DNA from: Acinetobacter sp. CFCC 10889 | GTDB taxonomy: Bacteria > Pseudomonadota > Gammaproteobacteria > Pseudomonadales > Moraxellaceae | Length of the DNA stretch: 52,890 nucleotides | Direction: 5' to 3' | Assembly (NCBI RefSeq): GCF_003268395.1 | Contig: NZ_LQXQ01000027.1 | Coordinates: forward strand, 1-52,890 | In this document: positions 7,822-16,906 of the stretch, in pieces | Layout of the letters: each line of letters begins with the position of its first letter | Numbering within the stretch: the stretch's first letter is position 1 | Translations under genes and position numbers: made by a program | The notes under the pieces: model-generated | What the model was told of the DNA's origin: nothing | Database searches by the model: none | The model's input: the letters and a program-made list of their open reading frames with translations, nothing else

Positions 7822-9207
7822 TTATTCATGTTCATTATGTTGTGGTGCAGGGTAACGGAAGCCTTTAGTTTTATAACCTAGGTACAAGATACCAAACATC
7901 GCCCACCATAGACCGAATTTCAAAGCAGTTTCTTCAATTTCAAGCCACATTGCAAAGATACTGATAAAACCAAGCAAAGGAATAATCACAAAGCTGAGAA
8001 TATCTTTGAATGATTTAGTGCGACCATCACGCAATGCATAACGAGAAATTACTGACAAATTCACAAAAGTAAATGCTGTTAAAGCACCAAAGCTGATCAT
8101 AGAAATAACAATATCAAGATCCATGAAACCAGCAGTTAAAGCAACAGCACCAACGATTAAGATATTGTACGAAGGGGTAAAGTTTTTCGGGCTAATATGA
8201 CCAAAAATCTTTTTATTAATAACGCCATCACGACCCATCACATACATTAAACGTGATACACCCGCATGTGCTGAGATCCCTGAAGCCATTACCGTCACAA
8301 TCGCAAAATAAAGTACGACAGTTTTAAATGCAACACCGCCAACCGCTTGTAAAATGTCAGGCTGTGTTGCAGCAACATCTTCAAAGTAAGTTTTAGGATC
8401 ATTCGGGAAGTAAATTTGCATGAAGTAAGTGCTGATAATAAAAATTATCCCTGCAAATAACGCTGTCATGAAAATCGCACGGGGTAAGGTCTTTTCAGTG
8501 TCTTTGGTTTCTTCAGCAAGTGAGCTTAACGAGTCAAAACCTGTGAATGAGAAGCACAATAAAGTTGCACCTGTAATGAGTGCACCTAAATTGGTCATTT
8601 CATTCCAAAATGGTTCTAAACTCCATAATTGATATTTTGCATTGACCAAAGAACCATCAGCATTCACACCGCCTGCAAGCAGTTGATAAACCATCCATGT
8701 AAAGTATGCAATCACACCTAACTGTACGAAAACAATAATACTGTTAAAGTTCGCAACGAATTTTGCACCACGCAAATTAACAGCAGTCATGACGACAGTT
8801 AAACCAACGACCCAAACCCAGTGGTTTACATCAGGAAATAGTGCCTCTAAATAGATCACCGCAAGGATGATGTTCACCATTGGAGAGAGTAAATAATCTA
8901 ACCAAGATGACCAACCGACCATAAAGCCGACATTGGGGTGAATGGACTTTTGTGCATAAGTATAGGCTGAGCCCGACGATGGATATCGACGAATCATGTG
9001 ACCATAACTAATAGATGTAAATAAAATTGCTATTAAAGCAATAATATAAGACGTGGGAACATGGAAGTGGCTTTCTTCTGATACCAAACCAAAGGTATCA
9101 AAAAGCGTCATGGGTTGAATATAAGCCAAACCAATAATAATGATGTGCCAGAAACCTAGCGTTTTTTGCAGTTTAGCTGCCGATTGAGTCCCAGAGTTAA
9201 TTGTCAA
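7822..9207 (-). CDS. APC-family amino acid/polyamine permease (PuuP-like)
   Basis: This is an inner-membrane amino acid/polyamine/organocation transporter with about 12 hydrophobic segments. The first helix begins GFWHIIIIGLAYIQPMTLFD, equivalent to the conserved unwound TM1 of APC transporters, and the TM6 region reads CFSFTGFDSLSSLAEETKD, the family signature. Overall it most resembles putrescine importer PuuP-type proteins, but the substrate cannot be fixed by eye. I choose the TTG at 9207 because AGAGG lies 9 nt upstream; the frame remains open to another TTG at 9234 that lacks a ribosome binding site. The 5' leader contains a hairpin at 9254-9276. Confidence 0.85.
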   Translation of the reverse strand: MTINSGTQSAAKLQKTLGFWHIIIIGLAYIQPMTLFDTFGLVSEESHFHVPTSYIIALIAILFTSISYGHMIRRYPSSGSAYTYAQKSIHPNVGFMVGWSSWLDYLLSPMVNIILAVIYLEALFPDVNHWVWVVGLTVVMTAVNLRGAKFVANFNSIIVFVQLGVIAYFTWMVYQLLAGGVNADGSLVNAKYQLWSLEPFWNEMTNLGALITGATLLCFSFTGFDSLSSLAEETKDTEKTLPRAIFMTALFAGIIFIISTYFMQIYFPNDPKTYFEDVAATQPDILQAVGGVAFKTVVLYFAIVTVMASGISAHAGVSRLMYVMGRDGVINKKIFGHISPKNFTPSYNILIVGAVALTAGFMDLDIVISMISFGALTAFTFVNLSVISRYALRDGRTKSFKDILSFVIIPLLGFISIFAMWLEIEETALKFGLWWAMFGILYLGYKTKGFRYPAPQHNEHE

Positions 9208-9253
9208 CGGCGTTATCCTCTTATCGTTGATCAAGGATCAGTCATATATCTAA

Positions 9254-9276
9254 GGATCGTTTGAGACGAACGATCC
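9254..9276 (-). promoter_or_regulatory. Perfect hairpin in the permease leader
   Basis: GGATCGTT (9254-9261) pairs perfectly with AACGATCC (9269-9276) across a 7-nt loop, about 50 nt before the permease start. In the mRNA it is preceded by six G residues, and further GATCCTT copies follow before the ribosome binding site. It has no U-run, so it is not a simple terminator. It could be an operator or an RNA leader structure; the function is unknown. Confidence 0.45.
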
Positions 9277-9407
9277 CCCCTAAGAATAAAACAAAAGTGC
9301 GCCAATCTACTCCAATTGCAAACTTTTGTCAGTAACTTTACGCTTTTTTTTAGCAGAAAATATGCCACTTGGTACAAAAATAAAGCAGTATTTTTCTTCT
9401 ATAAATG

Positions 9408-9436
9408 AAAAGCCCAATGTTCGAAAACATCAGGCT
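9408..9436 (-). terminator. Terminator of the alcohol dehydrogenase operon
   Basis: On the minus strand AAGCCTGATGTT and AACATTGGGCTT pair with one mismatched region around a stable TTCG tetraloop, followed by TTTT. It lies 35 bp after the dehydrogenase stop codon. Confidence 0.75.
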
Positions 9437-9470
9437 TATTTACAGCTTATATTGGCTTATTTTTCAACAA

Positions 9471-10658
9471 TTACCAAGCTTTTTCTAAAATAGATTTTAA
9501 GTCTTTAAATGTAGCTTCTTTCGGATTATAAATAATCGAACCATCATTTAGAGCTTTGTCCGCAACCTCATCCAATTGTTCTTTAGTGATTTTGCCTGTT
9601 TCACTCAAAGTACGTGGCAATTTGGTTAAAGCATGAATACGGTCACGCATGGTATTGATATAGGCAATCGCTTTGTCTGCACGTTGATTGGCAGGGGTTT
9701 GCGCATAAATATCAGGACCTGCAAGTGGTAATAATAAATCAGCGATTTTATGACCATTGACTTCTTTATTGAATTCCAACACATACGGCAAGAAGAGGTT
9801 CATACATAAACCATGTGGCAAGTGTGCAACTGCACCAAGCGCATGACCGAGTGAATGCACCAAGCCGACCATCGCATTGGAGAATGCAATGCCTGCCATT
9901 GTTGATGCTTGAGCCAGTTCTAAACGACCATCGGCATCGGTTGGATTGTCTAAAACATTGAATAAGCTTGCACTGACTTTTTTAATTGCAGCAGTTGCAT
10001 AAGCATCTGAAATAGGATTCGCCGCCATACACGTATAAGCCTCAACCGCATGGGTCATTGCATCCATTGCTGTCATCGCTGTGAGATGTGGTGGCAAGGT
10101 TTGTGTCATGCGTGGATCTAAAATGGCTGCATTTGGCATGAGATAATTCGATGCAAAAGGCATTTTGACATTTTTCTGATTATCCGAAACTACAGCAACC
10201 ATGGTCACTTCAGAACCTGTACCTGATGTGGTTGGAATCACAAAAAATGGTTTCAGTGGGCGTGGTAGATTGTGCGCGCCTGAATACTTTGTCAGGTCAT
10301 CACCACCTTCAGTCACCAAAATATTGGCTGCTTTAGAGGTATCAATCACTGAACCACCGCCTACAGCGATGATCGCATCACAATTATTGGCACGATAAGC
10401 TTGTGCAACAGCACGTACTGTTTCTAGACTTGAATCAGGCGGAACATCATCAAAAATAAAACTGATTTCAACATCTGTAGAGGTAAATGCTGCTTCAATC
10501 GGTGCAAGTAGGTTGTTGGCACGTACACCTTTGTCAGTAATGATCATCGGGCGTTTTGCACCCAGTGATGATAATTCATAAGGAATATGTTCAAGTGCAG
10601 CATGACCAGCAATGACTTTTACAGGACAAAAAAATTCGTAATACGGTTTAGCAGCCAT
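9471..10658 (-). CDS. Iron-containing (type III) alcohol dehydrogenase
   Basis: This NAD(P)-dependent metal alcohol dehydrogenase shows the nucleotide-binding GGGS motif (AIIAVGGGSVIDTSKAAN, about residue 95), the TTSGTGSEVT loop near 145, and metal ligands in AAILDPRM, DAMTHAVEAY and HSLGHALGAVAHLPHG (one Asp, three His). Length (395 aa) fits the family. The substrate is unclear; relatives act on primary alcohols, lactaldehyde or 4-hydroxybutyrate. It follows the SCP2-like gene by 3 bp, so the two are co-transcribed. Pairing with a sterol-carrier/lipid-binding protein suggests a hydrophobic alcohol or aldehyde substrate, which is inference. The operon has a palindromic operator candidate upstream. 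Confidence 0.92.
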   Translation of the reverse strand: MAAKPYYEFFCPVKVIAGHAALEHIPYELSSLGAKRPMIITDKGVRANNLLAPIEAAFTSTDVEISFIFDDVPPDSSLETVRAVAQAYRANNCDAIIAVGGGSVIDTSKAANILVTEGGDDLTKYSGAHNLPRPLKPFFVIPTTSGTGSEVTMVAVVSDNQKNVKMPFASNYLMPNAAILDPRMTQTLPPHLTAMTAMDAMTHAVEAYTCMAANPISDAYATAAIKKVSASLFNVLDNPTDADGRLELAQASTMAGIAFSNAMVGLVHSLGHALGAVAHLPHGLCMNLFLPYVLEFNKEVNGHKIADLLLPLAGPDIYAQTPANQRADKAIAYINTMRDRIHALTKLPRTLSETGKITKEQLDEVADKALNDGSIIYNPKEATFKDLKSILEKAW

Positions 10659-10661
10659 GCG

Positions 10662-11195
10662 TTATGCACTCCTTTTTAAATATGATTGGGCAACTTTGAG
10701 ATAAATATTCGCTGCACCTGATAATTTTTCTTTTAGGCTGAGTTCAGTTGGATATTCTTTAACTGCAAGTTCTGCAACCATTTTGGGTAAAATTAATGCT
10801 TCCATTTTATTTAAGCAACGGACCAAACGAATCGCATTGGATAAATCTCCATCAGCGATCATACGGTCATTGGCAAAAGCTTGTGAGGTGCTTTCTTGAA
10901 ATGAAAACACTAAAAAAGCATGGTGTATATGTTTAAACGTAATGGTGAGATCAGGTTTGCCTTGCAAAGAAGTCACCAGTTCCAGCTGATGTTTTTCATT
11001 CACTTTGGCAACAAAAGATGCTCCATTTGGAAAAACTTTCATTGAAAGTACAAAGCCGACAGGGAATTTAGATACTTCATGTCTAATTTCATCATCAACT
11101 TGGCTCGCCATGACCAAGCCTCTGCCAATCACGTCCATCATGAGTTTGACATAGGCTTGTTCTAAAGCGGGTTTTACAGATTTACTTGAAATCAC
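10662..11195 (-). CDS. SCP2 sterol-binding domain protein
   Basis: This 177-aa soluble protein has the SCP2-like pattern: VNEKHQLELVTSLQGKPDLTITFKHI forms the central beta strands, followed by the region FANDRMIADGDLSNAIRLVRCL that lines the hydrophobic cavity. SCP2 domains bind lipids or acyl chains. Translation likely starts at the GTG at 11195, with GAAGGGAT about 9 nt upstream. It is the first gene of a two-gene operon with the iron alcohol dehydrogenase. A promoter TTGCAC-17 nt-AATACT overlaps the palindrome at 11231-11248, so expression is probably repressed by a dedicated regulator not present in this window. Confidence 0.8.
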   Translation of the reverse strand: MISSKSVKPALEQAYVKLMMDVIGRGLVMASQVDDEIRHEVSKFPVGFVLSMKVFPNGASFVAKVNEKHQLELVTSLQGKPDLTITFKHIHHAFLVFSFQESTSQAFANDRMIADGDLSNAIRLVRCLNKMEALILPKMVAELAVKEYPTELSLKEKLSGAANIYLKVAQSYLKRSA

Positions 11196-11230
11196 TCGCT
11201 TATCCCTTCATTTGAGTTAGTATTTATAAT

Positions 11231-11248
11231 TTAGAGTATTTACTCTAA
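11231..11248 (-). promoter_or_regulatory. 18-bp palindromic operator candidate
   Basis: The plus strand reads TTAGAGTATTTACTCTAA, an 18-bp inverted repeat with perfect 8-bp arms. Read toward the SCP2 gene it is TTAGAGTAAATACTCTAA, which differs by one base from the site at 50125-50142 upstream of the flavin oxidoreductase. It overlaps a likely -10 box (AATACT, 17 nt after TTGCAC) and lies 35 bp upstream of the GTG start. This geometry fits a repressor site. Confidence 0.65.
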
Positions 11249-11275
11249 TTTGTTTTTGTGCAAAAGGGAAGTGCT

Positions 11276-11935
11276 TTATTGTGAAATGACTTCTACGTCA
11301 TTAAAAAAGCCACTTTCTTTAAAATATGTGCTGACATCATCTGCCAATTGATTGAATTTTGGATAATTTTCCATTAAATCACAAATCCGCACCATTTCCA
11401 AACCTGCATAGCCACATGGGTTGATGGTGTGAAAACCATCCAAGTTACAATCAATATTCAGTGCCAAACCATGATAACTGCGACCTTTACGGATTTTAAA
11501 TCCCAATGAGCCTATTTTCCGTTCATTGACATAGACCCCAGGCGCATCGGGTTTTGCATAAGCTTCAATGTCGTATTTTTTCAGCAGATCAATCATCAGA
11601 TTTTCTGCATAAGTGACCAAGCTACGGACATTCCATTTTAAACGATTCAAATCGAACATGAAATAAATCACCATTTGCCCAGGCCCATGCCAAGTGACTT
11701 GCCCACCACGATCTGACTGTACCACAGGAATATCGGTATGCATCAGGATATGTTCAGGTTTTCCAGCTTGTCCCTGTGTTAATACATCGGGATGTTGCAG
11801 AATCCATAATTCATCAGGTGTATTTTCATCACGTTGTTCCGTGAGCATTTTCATTTCTTGAAAACGTGTTGCATAGTCAGTGAGTTGATGGAATTCACGA
11901 ATAATTAAGTCGGGTAAATCCACGGATTGATTCAT
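11276..11935 (-). CDS. lipB: Octanoyl-[ACP]:protein N-octanoyltransferase
   Basis: LipB transfers octanoate from acyl carrier protein to lipoyl domains, the first step of lipoate synthesis. Visible signatures are [20 protein letters not shown] (about residues 77-96), the catalytic lysine and cysteine region [19 protein letters not shown] and [13 protein letters not shown]. Length (219 aa) matches E. coli LipB. In enterobacteria ybeD sits immediately next to lipB; here ybeD lies 2.3 kb to the right with an M24-like peptidase and a hydrolase between. lipA is not in the window. Confidence 0.96.
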   Translation of the reverse strand: MNQSVDLPDLIIREFHQLTDYATRFQEMKMLTEQRDENTPDELWILQHPDVLTQGQAGKPEHILMHTDIPVVQSDRGGQVTWHGPGQMVIYFMFDLNRLKWNVRSLVTYAENLMIDLLKKYDIEAYAKPDAPGVYVNERKIGSLGFKIRKGRSYHGLALNIDCNLDGFHTINPCGYAGLEMVRICDLMENYPKFNQLADDVSTYFKESGFFNDVEVISQ

Positions 11936-12198
11936 AACAAATATCGATTAGAAACTTTAATTTTCTCCTATCTTAAAATGTTTCGCAGACTTTAAGTACT
12001 ATTTCTTGCAAATAAATCATCAAATAACCATAAAAAAATTATGGAATTGTCCTAGATTGACAATCTTTGTCCTGTATTCATTTTTCAAAGTCGAATTAAG
12101 CAGCTTAGTATTTAGTCATTGAAATAATATTATGATAAATTTTTCATATTATTTAAATTAAATGTGAATTAAATAGTGTTATTTTTAAAATTGAATCT

Positions 12199-12242
12199 AT
12201 ATCAATTGATATTTTGAATATGAAAATATTTTTAAATATAGA
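12199..12242 (+). promoter_or_regulatory. Promoter with palindrome upstream of the M24-like gene
   Basis: The 330-bp gap 11936-12264 is strongly AT-rich. It contains a perfect 14-bp palindrome ATATCAATTGATAT (12199-12212), closely followed by TTGAAT (12214-12219) and, after 17 nt, TATAGA (12237-12242). Transcription would start about 27 nt before the preferred ATG. The promoter assignment is weak because the whole region is AT-rich; I see nothing else in the gap. Confidence 0.35.
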
Positions 12243-12276
12243 TTTATTGTATGTATAAAAATTTATGGGGGTATTT

Positions 12277-13170
12277 ATGCCAATATTTTCACCTTTTTTC
12301 CAATATACACAGCATCAATTACAATACCCAACGATGGATGAATTGGCAGAGTTTCGTCAAGTACAGCATCTAGCGTATCAATGTGCAGAAGAAGTGGCTA
12401 AAGAACTGAAACCTGGTATGACTGAAAAGCAAGCCGCAAAAATGCAAAAAGTATGGTTACTTGATCATGGCGTGACAGATTTTTTCCATGCACCATTTGC
12501 ATGGTTTGGTGAGCGAACTGCATTTAATAATTTTAAAATTGCATTGCAATTTTTCCCAACCAATAAGCGTCTTGAAGAAGGTATGCCTTTTATTTTAGAC
12601 AATGCACCAATTTTGGGTGAATACATGGCAGATATTGGTTATACAGGCTGCCTAGGTGAAAATGCTGTCCTTGAACAGGTCATGGATGATTTGGCATTTT
12701 TCCGTGAGAAAATTTTACAGTTGGTTAAAGAGCGTAAAACCATTCGTGAAATTAGTCAGCAAGTTGATCATTTTATTGATTTAAAGGGCTATGAAGCACG
12801 TCATAAAGCTTATCCATTTGAAACCTTGGCGCATGAAGTCACTAAAATTCCTGCACGTACCAATCATAAAGATCCATTTACTATTTTAGGTTTTGTTGTT
12901 GATTCATTAAAAACTTTAGGTCGTTTAATAGGTACAGGGGCAACACAGGGTTGGTCACCAATCTGGAACTCAGGAAAAATGGCAAATCACAAACCTGTTG
13001 CAGGTCTTTGGGCTGTTGAGCCGCATTTAGGTTTGAATGGGGTTGGTGCAAAATGGGAAGAAATGTTGGTGATTACTGATGATGATGCTTATTGGTTGGA
13101 TGATGAAACACCGCAAATGCGCCGTTGGCGTGAACGTCAGATCGTGATTCCTGAACAAAAAATAGCTTAA
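12277..13170 (+). CDS. M24 family metallopeptidase (aminopeptidase P-like)
   Basis: The protein has the pita-bread fold of the methionine aminopeptidase/creatinase superfamily. The five metal ligands appear conserved: two Asp in ILDNAPILGEYMADIGYTG, His in ETLAHEV, Glu in AVEPHLG and Glu in GAKWEEMLVITDD. It lacks the extended N-terminal domain of proline dipeptidases. The ORF begins at an ATG at 12265, but the ATG at 12277 has GGGGG five bases upstream and is the better start (297 aa). It is followed after 81 bp by the PF10118-type hydrolase on the same strand, forming a likely two-gene operon placed between lipB and ybeD. The substrate is unknown. Confidence 0.82.
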   Translation: MPIFSPFFQYTQHQLQYPTMDELAEFRQVQHLAYQCAEEVAKELKPGMTEKQAAKMQKVWLLDHGVTDFFHAPFAWFGERTAFNNFKIALQFFPTNKRLEEGMPFILDNAPILGEYMADIGYTGCLGENAVLEQVMDDLAFFREKILQLVKERKTIREISQQVDHFIDLKGYEARHKAYPFETLAHEVTKIPARTNHKDPFTILGFVVDSLKTLGRLIGTGATQGWSPIWNSGKMANHKPVAGLWAVEPHLGLNGVGAKWEEMLVITDDDAYWLDDETPQMRRWRERQIVIPEQKIA

Positions 13171-13251
13171 ACATAATTTTAAAAACTGTCGAAAGATTTG
13201 ATGGTGATTTGAAAAATGATCATCATCAACTGCATAAAAAGGAAAAAATAA

Positions 13252-14136
13252 ATGAATGCAGCTGTAGAACATTTGATCCAAGCACGTAAAGTCCAGTTTG
13301 ACTTAAGTCAATCACCGATTTATTGGGCTGAAACACCCTTCGTGACGCATGCAATTAACCCTTTACATATTTTGCTACCACAAGGTGAACTTTGGTTTTG
13401 TCGTGTGTTTAATCGAGCCTTGCCAGACATTGCAGATCCACAACTTTATGCTGATGTAAAAGGTTTTATTGGGCAAGAAGCGGTGCATTCTCGTTCACAT
13501 AGTAATGTCATTGATTTTTATAAACTACAGGGCATTGATTTAACTGATTTTGTTAATATTACTGAAACTTTATTTAAAGATTTAATAGATGAATTACCTT
13601 TAAAACAACGCTGGTTAGCAAAATTATTGGGAAAAAATTGGTTAGTTTTTCAGGTGGGATTGATTGCTGCAATTGAACATTTTACGAGCATTTTAGGCAT
13701 GTGGGTGTTAGAAGAAAAAGCGATTAATAATTTTGATCCTGAAATTTTACGTTTGATACGTTGGCATGGCGCAGAGGAAGTAGAACATCGTGCTGTGGCA
13801 TTTGATTTGTTCCAACACTTATGTAAAAGCAAACTTGGCTTTTATGCAGGGCGACAATTTACCATGAGTTTAGTTTTTCCATTGTTTGTAATTCTTTGGA
13901 CACGTGCGATTGGTTTTACCATTGAACAAGATCCAAATTTGAAAAAAGGGCAGTTACCAACTTCAATGTTGTCTATTTTAAGAGAAGTAGAAAAAGAGTT
14001 TGAACGGTCAGCACGTTTACCTTCAGTGAAACTTTTAATCAAATCTATTGGTCGTTGGATGAAGCCATCTTATGACCCACGTCAAGAAGGTAATGATCAA
14101 CTGGCTGCATATTATTTTAAAGCTTATGATTTTTAG
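13252..14136 (+). CDS. Putative metal-dependent hydrolase (PF10118-like, diiron fold)
   Basis: This 294-aa protein shows the ferritin-like helical pattern with metal-ligand motifs GQEAVHSRSH (about residue 82), IAAIEHFTS (about 140) and GAEEVEHRAVAFD (about 178), a spacing typical of the PF10118 putative metal-dependent hydrolase family. A hydrophobic segment near residue 215 (LVFPLFVILWTRAIGF) may associate with membrane. AAGGA lies upstream of the ATG. It sits behind the M24-like peptidase and ends in a strong terminator. The enzymatic activity of this family is, to my knowledge, poorly characterised. Confidence 0.82.
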   Translation: MNAAVEHLIQARKVQFDLSQSPIYWAETPFVTHAINPLHILLPQGELWFCRVFNRALPDIADPQLYADVKGFIGQEAVHSRSHSNVIDFYKLQGIDLTDFVNITETLFKDLIDELPLKQRWLAKLLGKNWLVFQVGLIAAIEHFTSILGMWVLEEKAINNFDPEILRLIRWHGAEEVEHRAVAFDLFQHLCKSKLGFYAGRQFTMSLVFPLFVILWTRAIGFTIEQDPNLKKGQLPTSMLSILREVEKEFERSARLPSVKLLIKSIGRWMKPSYDPRQEGNDQLAAYYFKAYDF

Positions 14137-14173
14137 ATTCATTGATTTAATTTAGGTTAATGCACGGCACAAT

Positions 14174-14205
14174 AAAAAATCAGAGCACTTAGGCTCTGAT
14201 TTTTT
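14174..14205. terminator. Bidirectional terminator between convergent genes
   Basis: ATCAGAGC and GCTCTGAT pair perfectly around a 6-nt loop and are extended by A and T runs of six. It separates the hydrolase gene from ybeD on the minus strand. Confidence 0.9.
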
Positions 14206-14221
14206 AGTTCTTACTGAATAA

Positions 14222-14515
14222 TTATAGTGCAGTTTTAATCAGCGGGCAAGCAGCCAAATCTGCATATAATTGATGGACTTGTTCTAGTTCATCAAAACGT
14301 AATTGTGCAGTAATTGAATGGTATTTACCTGTACGTGATGGTTGTACTTTTAAAGTGGCTTCATCAAATTCAGGGAAATGTTTAACTAAAATTTCAACAA
14401 CAGCACCACGCAATTCTTCGCCAGCATCACCAATCAATTTGATTGGATAATCCATTGGAAATACCCAAAGATCTTCACGAAGTTCGCGAGAAGGTGTACG
14501 GTCTAACATTGACAT
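14222..14515 (-). CDS. ybeD: YbeD / UPF0250 (DUF493) family protein
   Basis: This is a small cytoplasmic protein (97 aa) of the DUF493 family. It begins with a short extension and then LWVFPMDYPIKLIGDAGEEL, which matches the E. coli YbeD core PxxxPxKxxG, and continues into a ferredoxin-like ACT-type fold with YHSITAQLRFDELEQVHQLY. In E. coli ybeD is next to lipB and its role is undefined. Here it is downstream of rpoD on the same strand with a hairpin between, and lipB lies 2.3 kb away, so the ancestral pairing has been interrupted. Confidence 0.9.
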   Translation of the reverse strand: MSMLDRTPSRELREDLWVFPMDYPIKLIGDAGEELRGAVVEILVKHFPEFDEATLKVQPSRTGKYHSITAQLRFDELEQVHQLYADLAACPLIKTAL

Positions 14516-14533
14516 GAGTGTCCCCTAATTTCA

Positions 14534-14557
14534 AACGCCTGCAAAAGTGCAGGCGTT
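14534..14557 (-). terminator. Hairpin between rpoD and ybeD
   Basis: AACGCCTGCA (14534-14543) and TGCAGGCGTT (14548-14557) form a perfect 10-bp GC-rich stem with a 4-nt loop. On the minus strand it is followed only by TTTGAAATT, so termination after rpoD may be partial, allowing some read-through into ybeD. Confidence 0.65.
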
Positions 14558-14624
14558 GTGTTGCATTTCATTACTTAATGGAGATGAATGAAAAATTTTC
14601 AAGTCCCCATCAGGTCAGTAAATG

Positions 14625-16517
14625 TTAGTCATTTTCAAGGAATGAACGTAAGTGTTCAGAACGTGAAGGATGACGTAATTTACGTAACGCTTTGGCTTCA
14701 ATCTGACGAATACGCTCACGGGTCACATCAAACTGTTTGCCCACTTCTTCCAAAGTATGGTCGGTTGGCATGTCGATACCAAAACGCATTTTTAATACTT
14801 TCGCTTCACGTTCAGTCAAGTTTTCAAGAACTTCACGAGTCGCTTCTTTTAAGCCTTCTGAAGTTGCAGCATCGACAGGTGATGTGATGTTGCCATCTTC
14901 AATAAAGTCACCCAAGTGCGAATCTTCATCATCACCGATTGGTGTTTCCATTGAAATCGGTTCTTTGGCGATTTTAAGCACTTTACGAACTTTAACTTCG
15001 TCCATTTCCAAACGTTCACCCAATTCTTCAGGTGTTGGTTCACGCCCCATTTCTTGCAGCAATTGACGAGATACACGGTTGATCTTGTTAATGGTTTCAA
15101 TCATATGCACAGGAATACGAATGGTACGTGCCTGATCTGCAATCGAACGAGTAATCGCCTGACGAATCCACCAAGTCGCATACGTTGAGAACTTATAACC
15201 ACGACGGTATTCAAACTTGTCTACTGCTTTCATCAAACCGATGTTACCTTCTTGAATCAAGTCAAGGAATTGTAAACCACGGTTGGTGTATTTTTTCGCA
15301 ATTGAAATTACTAGACGTAAGTTGGCTTCAACCATTTCTTTTTTCGCACGACGAGCTTTGGCTTCGCCAATTGCCATACGTTTAGAAATGTCTTTGATGC
15401 CTTTAACATCTAAGCCTAAATCATTTTCAATATCAGCAATCTTTTGTTGAAATGCCAATACATCAGGGCGCACTTTTTCCAAATAGCCTTTGAGTTCAGC
15501 TGGTGCTTTGGTAATTTGTTCATCTAACCAAGCAAAGTTTGACTCCTGACCTGGGAAAGAAGTACGGAATTGGGTACGATCCATACGACCACGACGTACT
15601 GCATAACGCATCACTTCACGTTCAGAGGTACGGATCTGTTCGTGTGTACCACGAATCATTTCAGAAATAATGTCAAATAAACGAGGCGTAAATTTAAACA
15701 TCATAAATACAGTTGCCAGCGCTTCCATAGCTTCTTTACTTTCAGCACTGTTACGTCCTGATTTAGCAATAGATGCTTTAGCTGTATCCCAAACAGCTTG
15801 TAATTCATCAAAACGTGCTTTCGCGATTTCAGGATCTGGACCAGACTCTCCTTCAGAATCATCATCACCTTCGGATTCTTCTTCTTCGTCATCATCATCC
15901 AACTTTACATCTTTGGTTGGCTTATTTGATGATTCCGCTTCGTCATCATCTAATTCTTCAGCTTCATCCTCTAGTACTTCTGGGATAGCTTCATCAGATT
16001 CAGGGTCTAAATAACCTGATAAAATGTCCGCTAAGCGACGTTCACCTGCTTCATAATCTTTATATTCTTGTAAAACAACTTCAACAGCATTAGGCCAGTA
16101 CGCAATCGAATGCAGAACATCACGAATGCCTTCTTCGATACGTTTTGCGATGCTGATCTCGCCTTCACGTGTTAAAAGCTCAACTGTACCCATCTCACGC
16201 ATATACATACGTACAGGGTCGGTGGTACGACCTGGCTCATTTTCCACAGAGGCAAGCACTGCAGCAGCTTCTTCTTCAGCAACTTCATCAGTTGCTTCGC
16301 TGTTGCCTTCAAACATTGCGTCATCGGTTTCAGGTGCACGTTCATGCACAGGAATACCCACGTCTTGAAGCATTTGAATAATGTCTTCAATCTGTTCGCT
16401 TTCTGTGATTGAGTCTGGGAGATGATCGTTAACCTCAGCATAGGTTAAGTAACCTTGTTCTTTGCCTCGGCTAATCAGCGCCGCTACCTGTGAAGTAGGG
16501 GATTGCATATCGCTCAT
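14625..16517 (-). CDS. rpoD: RNA polymerase primary sigma factor (sigma-70)
   Basis: This is the housekeeping sigma factor. Region 1.1 is at the N-terminus ([20 protein letters not shown]), followed by region 1.2 ([11 protein letters not shown]), a long highly acidic non-conserved region around residues 180-230, region 2 ([20 protein letters not shown] and [17 protein letters not shown]), region 3 ([13 protein letters not shown]) and region 4 (TREAKVLK-like [15 protein letters not shown] and [17 protein letters not shown]). The ORF is open for 22 codons upstream, but the ATG at 16517 with GAGAGTAAAG just before it and the conserved [10 protein letters not shown] start is preferred (630 aa). 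The acidic stretch produces long spurious ORFs on the other strand. Confidence 0.98.
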   Translation of the reverse strand: MSDMQSPTSQVAALISRGKEQGYLTYAEVNDHLPDSITESEQIEDIIQMLQDVGIPVHERAPETDDAMFEGNSEATDEVAEEEAAAVLASVENEPGRTTDPVRMYMREMGTVELLTREGEISIAKRIEEGIRDVLHSIAYWPNAVEVVLQEYKDYEAGERRLADILSGYLDPESDEAIPEVLEDEAEELDDDEAESSNKPTKDVKLDDDDEEEESEGDDDSEGESGPDPEIAKARFDELQAVWDTAKASIAKSGRNSAESKEAMEALATVFMMFKFTPRLFDIISEMIRGTHEQIRTSEREVMRYAVRRGRMDRTQFRTSFPGQESNFAWLDEQITKAPAELKGYLEKVRPDVLAFQQKIADIENDLGLDVKGIKDISKRMAIGEAKARRAKKEMVEANLRLVISIAKKYTNRGLQFLDLIQEGNIGLMKAVDKFEYRRGYKFSTYATWWIRQAITRSIADQARTIRIPVHMIETINKINRVSRQLLQEMGREPTPEELGERLEMDEVKVRKVLKIAKEPISMETPIGDDEDSHLGDFIEDGNITSPVDAATSEGLKEATREVLENLTEREAKVLKMRFGIDMPTDHTLEEVGKQFDVTRERIRQIEAKALRKLRHPSRSEHLRSFLEND

Positions 16518-16760
16518 CTTTACTCTCTTTTCATTGAATCTGTGGCAGTGAAAAACCGTGCAAGATTGTATAAACCCTGACAATATGTTGTGACATGGTT
16601 TATATTTTCATCAGACAAATATGTGCTGATAAAATAATCTGAATGTGGTTTCGCTAAATAAATTAAATGGGGATGAATTTGTTGTTTTCAAGCTCAACCC
16701 TGAAACGAATTTCTATACAATTGCTTAAAATGAACAATCAAATAGAAGGACGTAGGGTGG

Positions 16761-16789
16761 ATTATACCATGCCATAAAATTCGGCACAA
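16761..16789 (-). promoter_or_regulatory. Possible rpoD promoter
   Basis: On the minus strand TTGTGC (16784-16789) is followed after 17 nt by a perfect TATAAT (16761-16766), about 245 bp upstream of the rpoD start. The -35 match is poor. The long leader between it and rpoD (16518-16760) shows no structure I recognise. Confidence 0.4.
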
Positions 16790-16834
16790 AAAAAGCCCAA
16801 ATTACACGAAAAATGGAAAATAATTAAATAAAAC

Positions 16835-16863
16835 TTGACAAGATTTCAGAACAAAGATAAATA
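16835..16863 (+). promoter_or_regulatory. Sigma-70 promoter for the PA3496-family gene
   Basis: A perfect -35 TTGACA (16835-16840) is followed after exactly 17 nt by TAAATA (16858-16863). Transcription would start near 16870, about 37 nt before the GTG start at 16907. Confidence 0.65.
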
Positions 16864-16906
16864 GCGCCTAGACCCATTCACATTTTTTCATTATGAGGTA
16901 GTTTTA

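Noticed and set aside
15670..16381. Several long plus-strand ORFs opposite rpoD, rich in Ser and Gln
   Set aside because: They are antisense shadows of the acidic GAT/GAA codon runs of the sigma factor spacer and have no ribosome binding sites.
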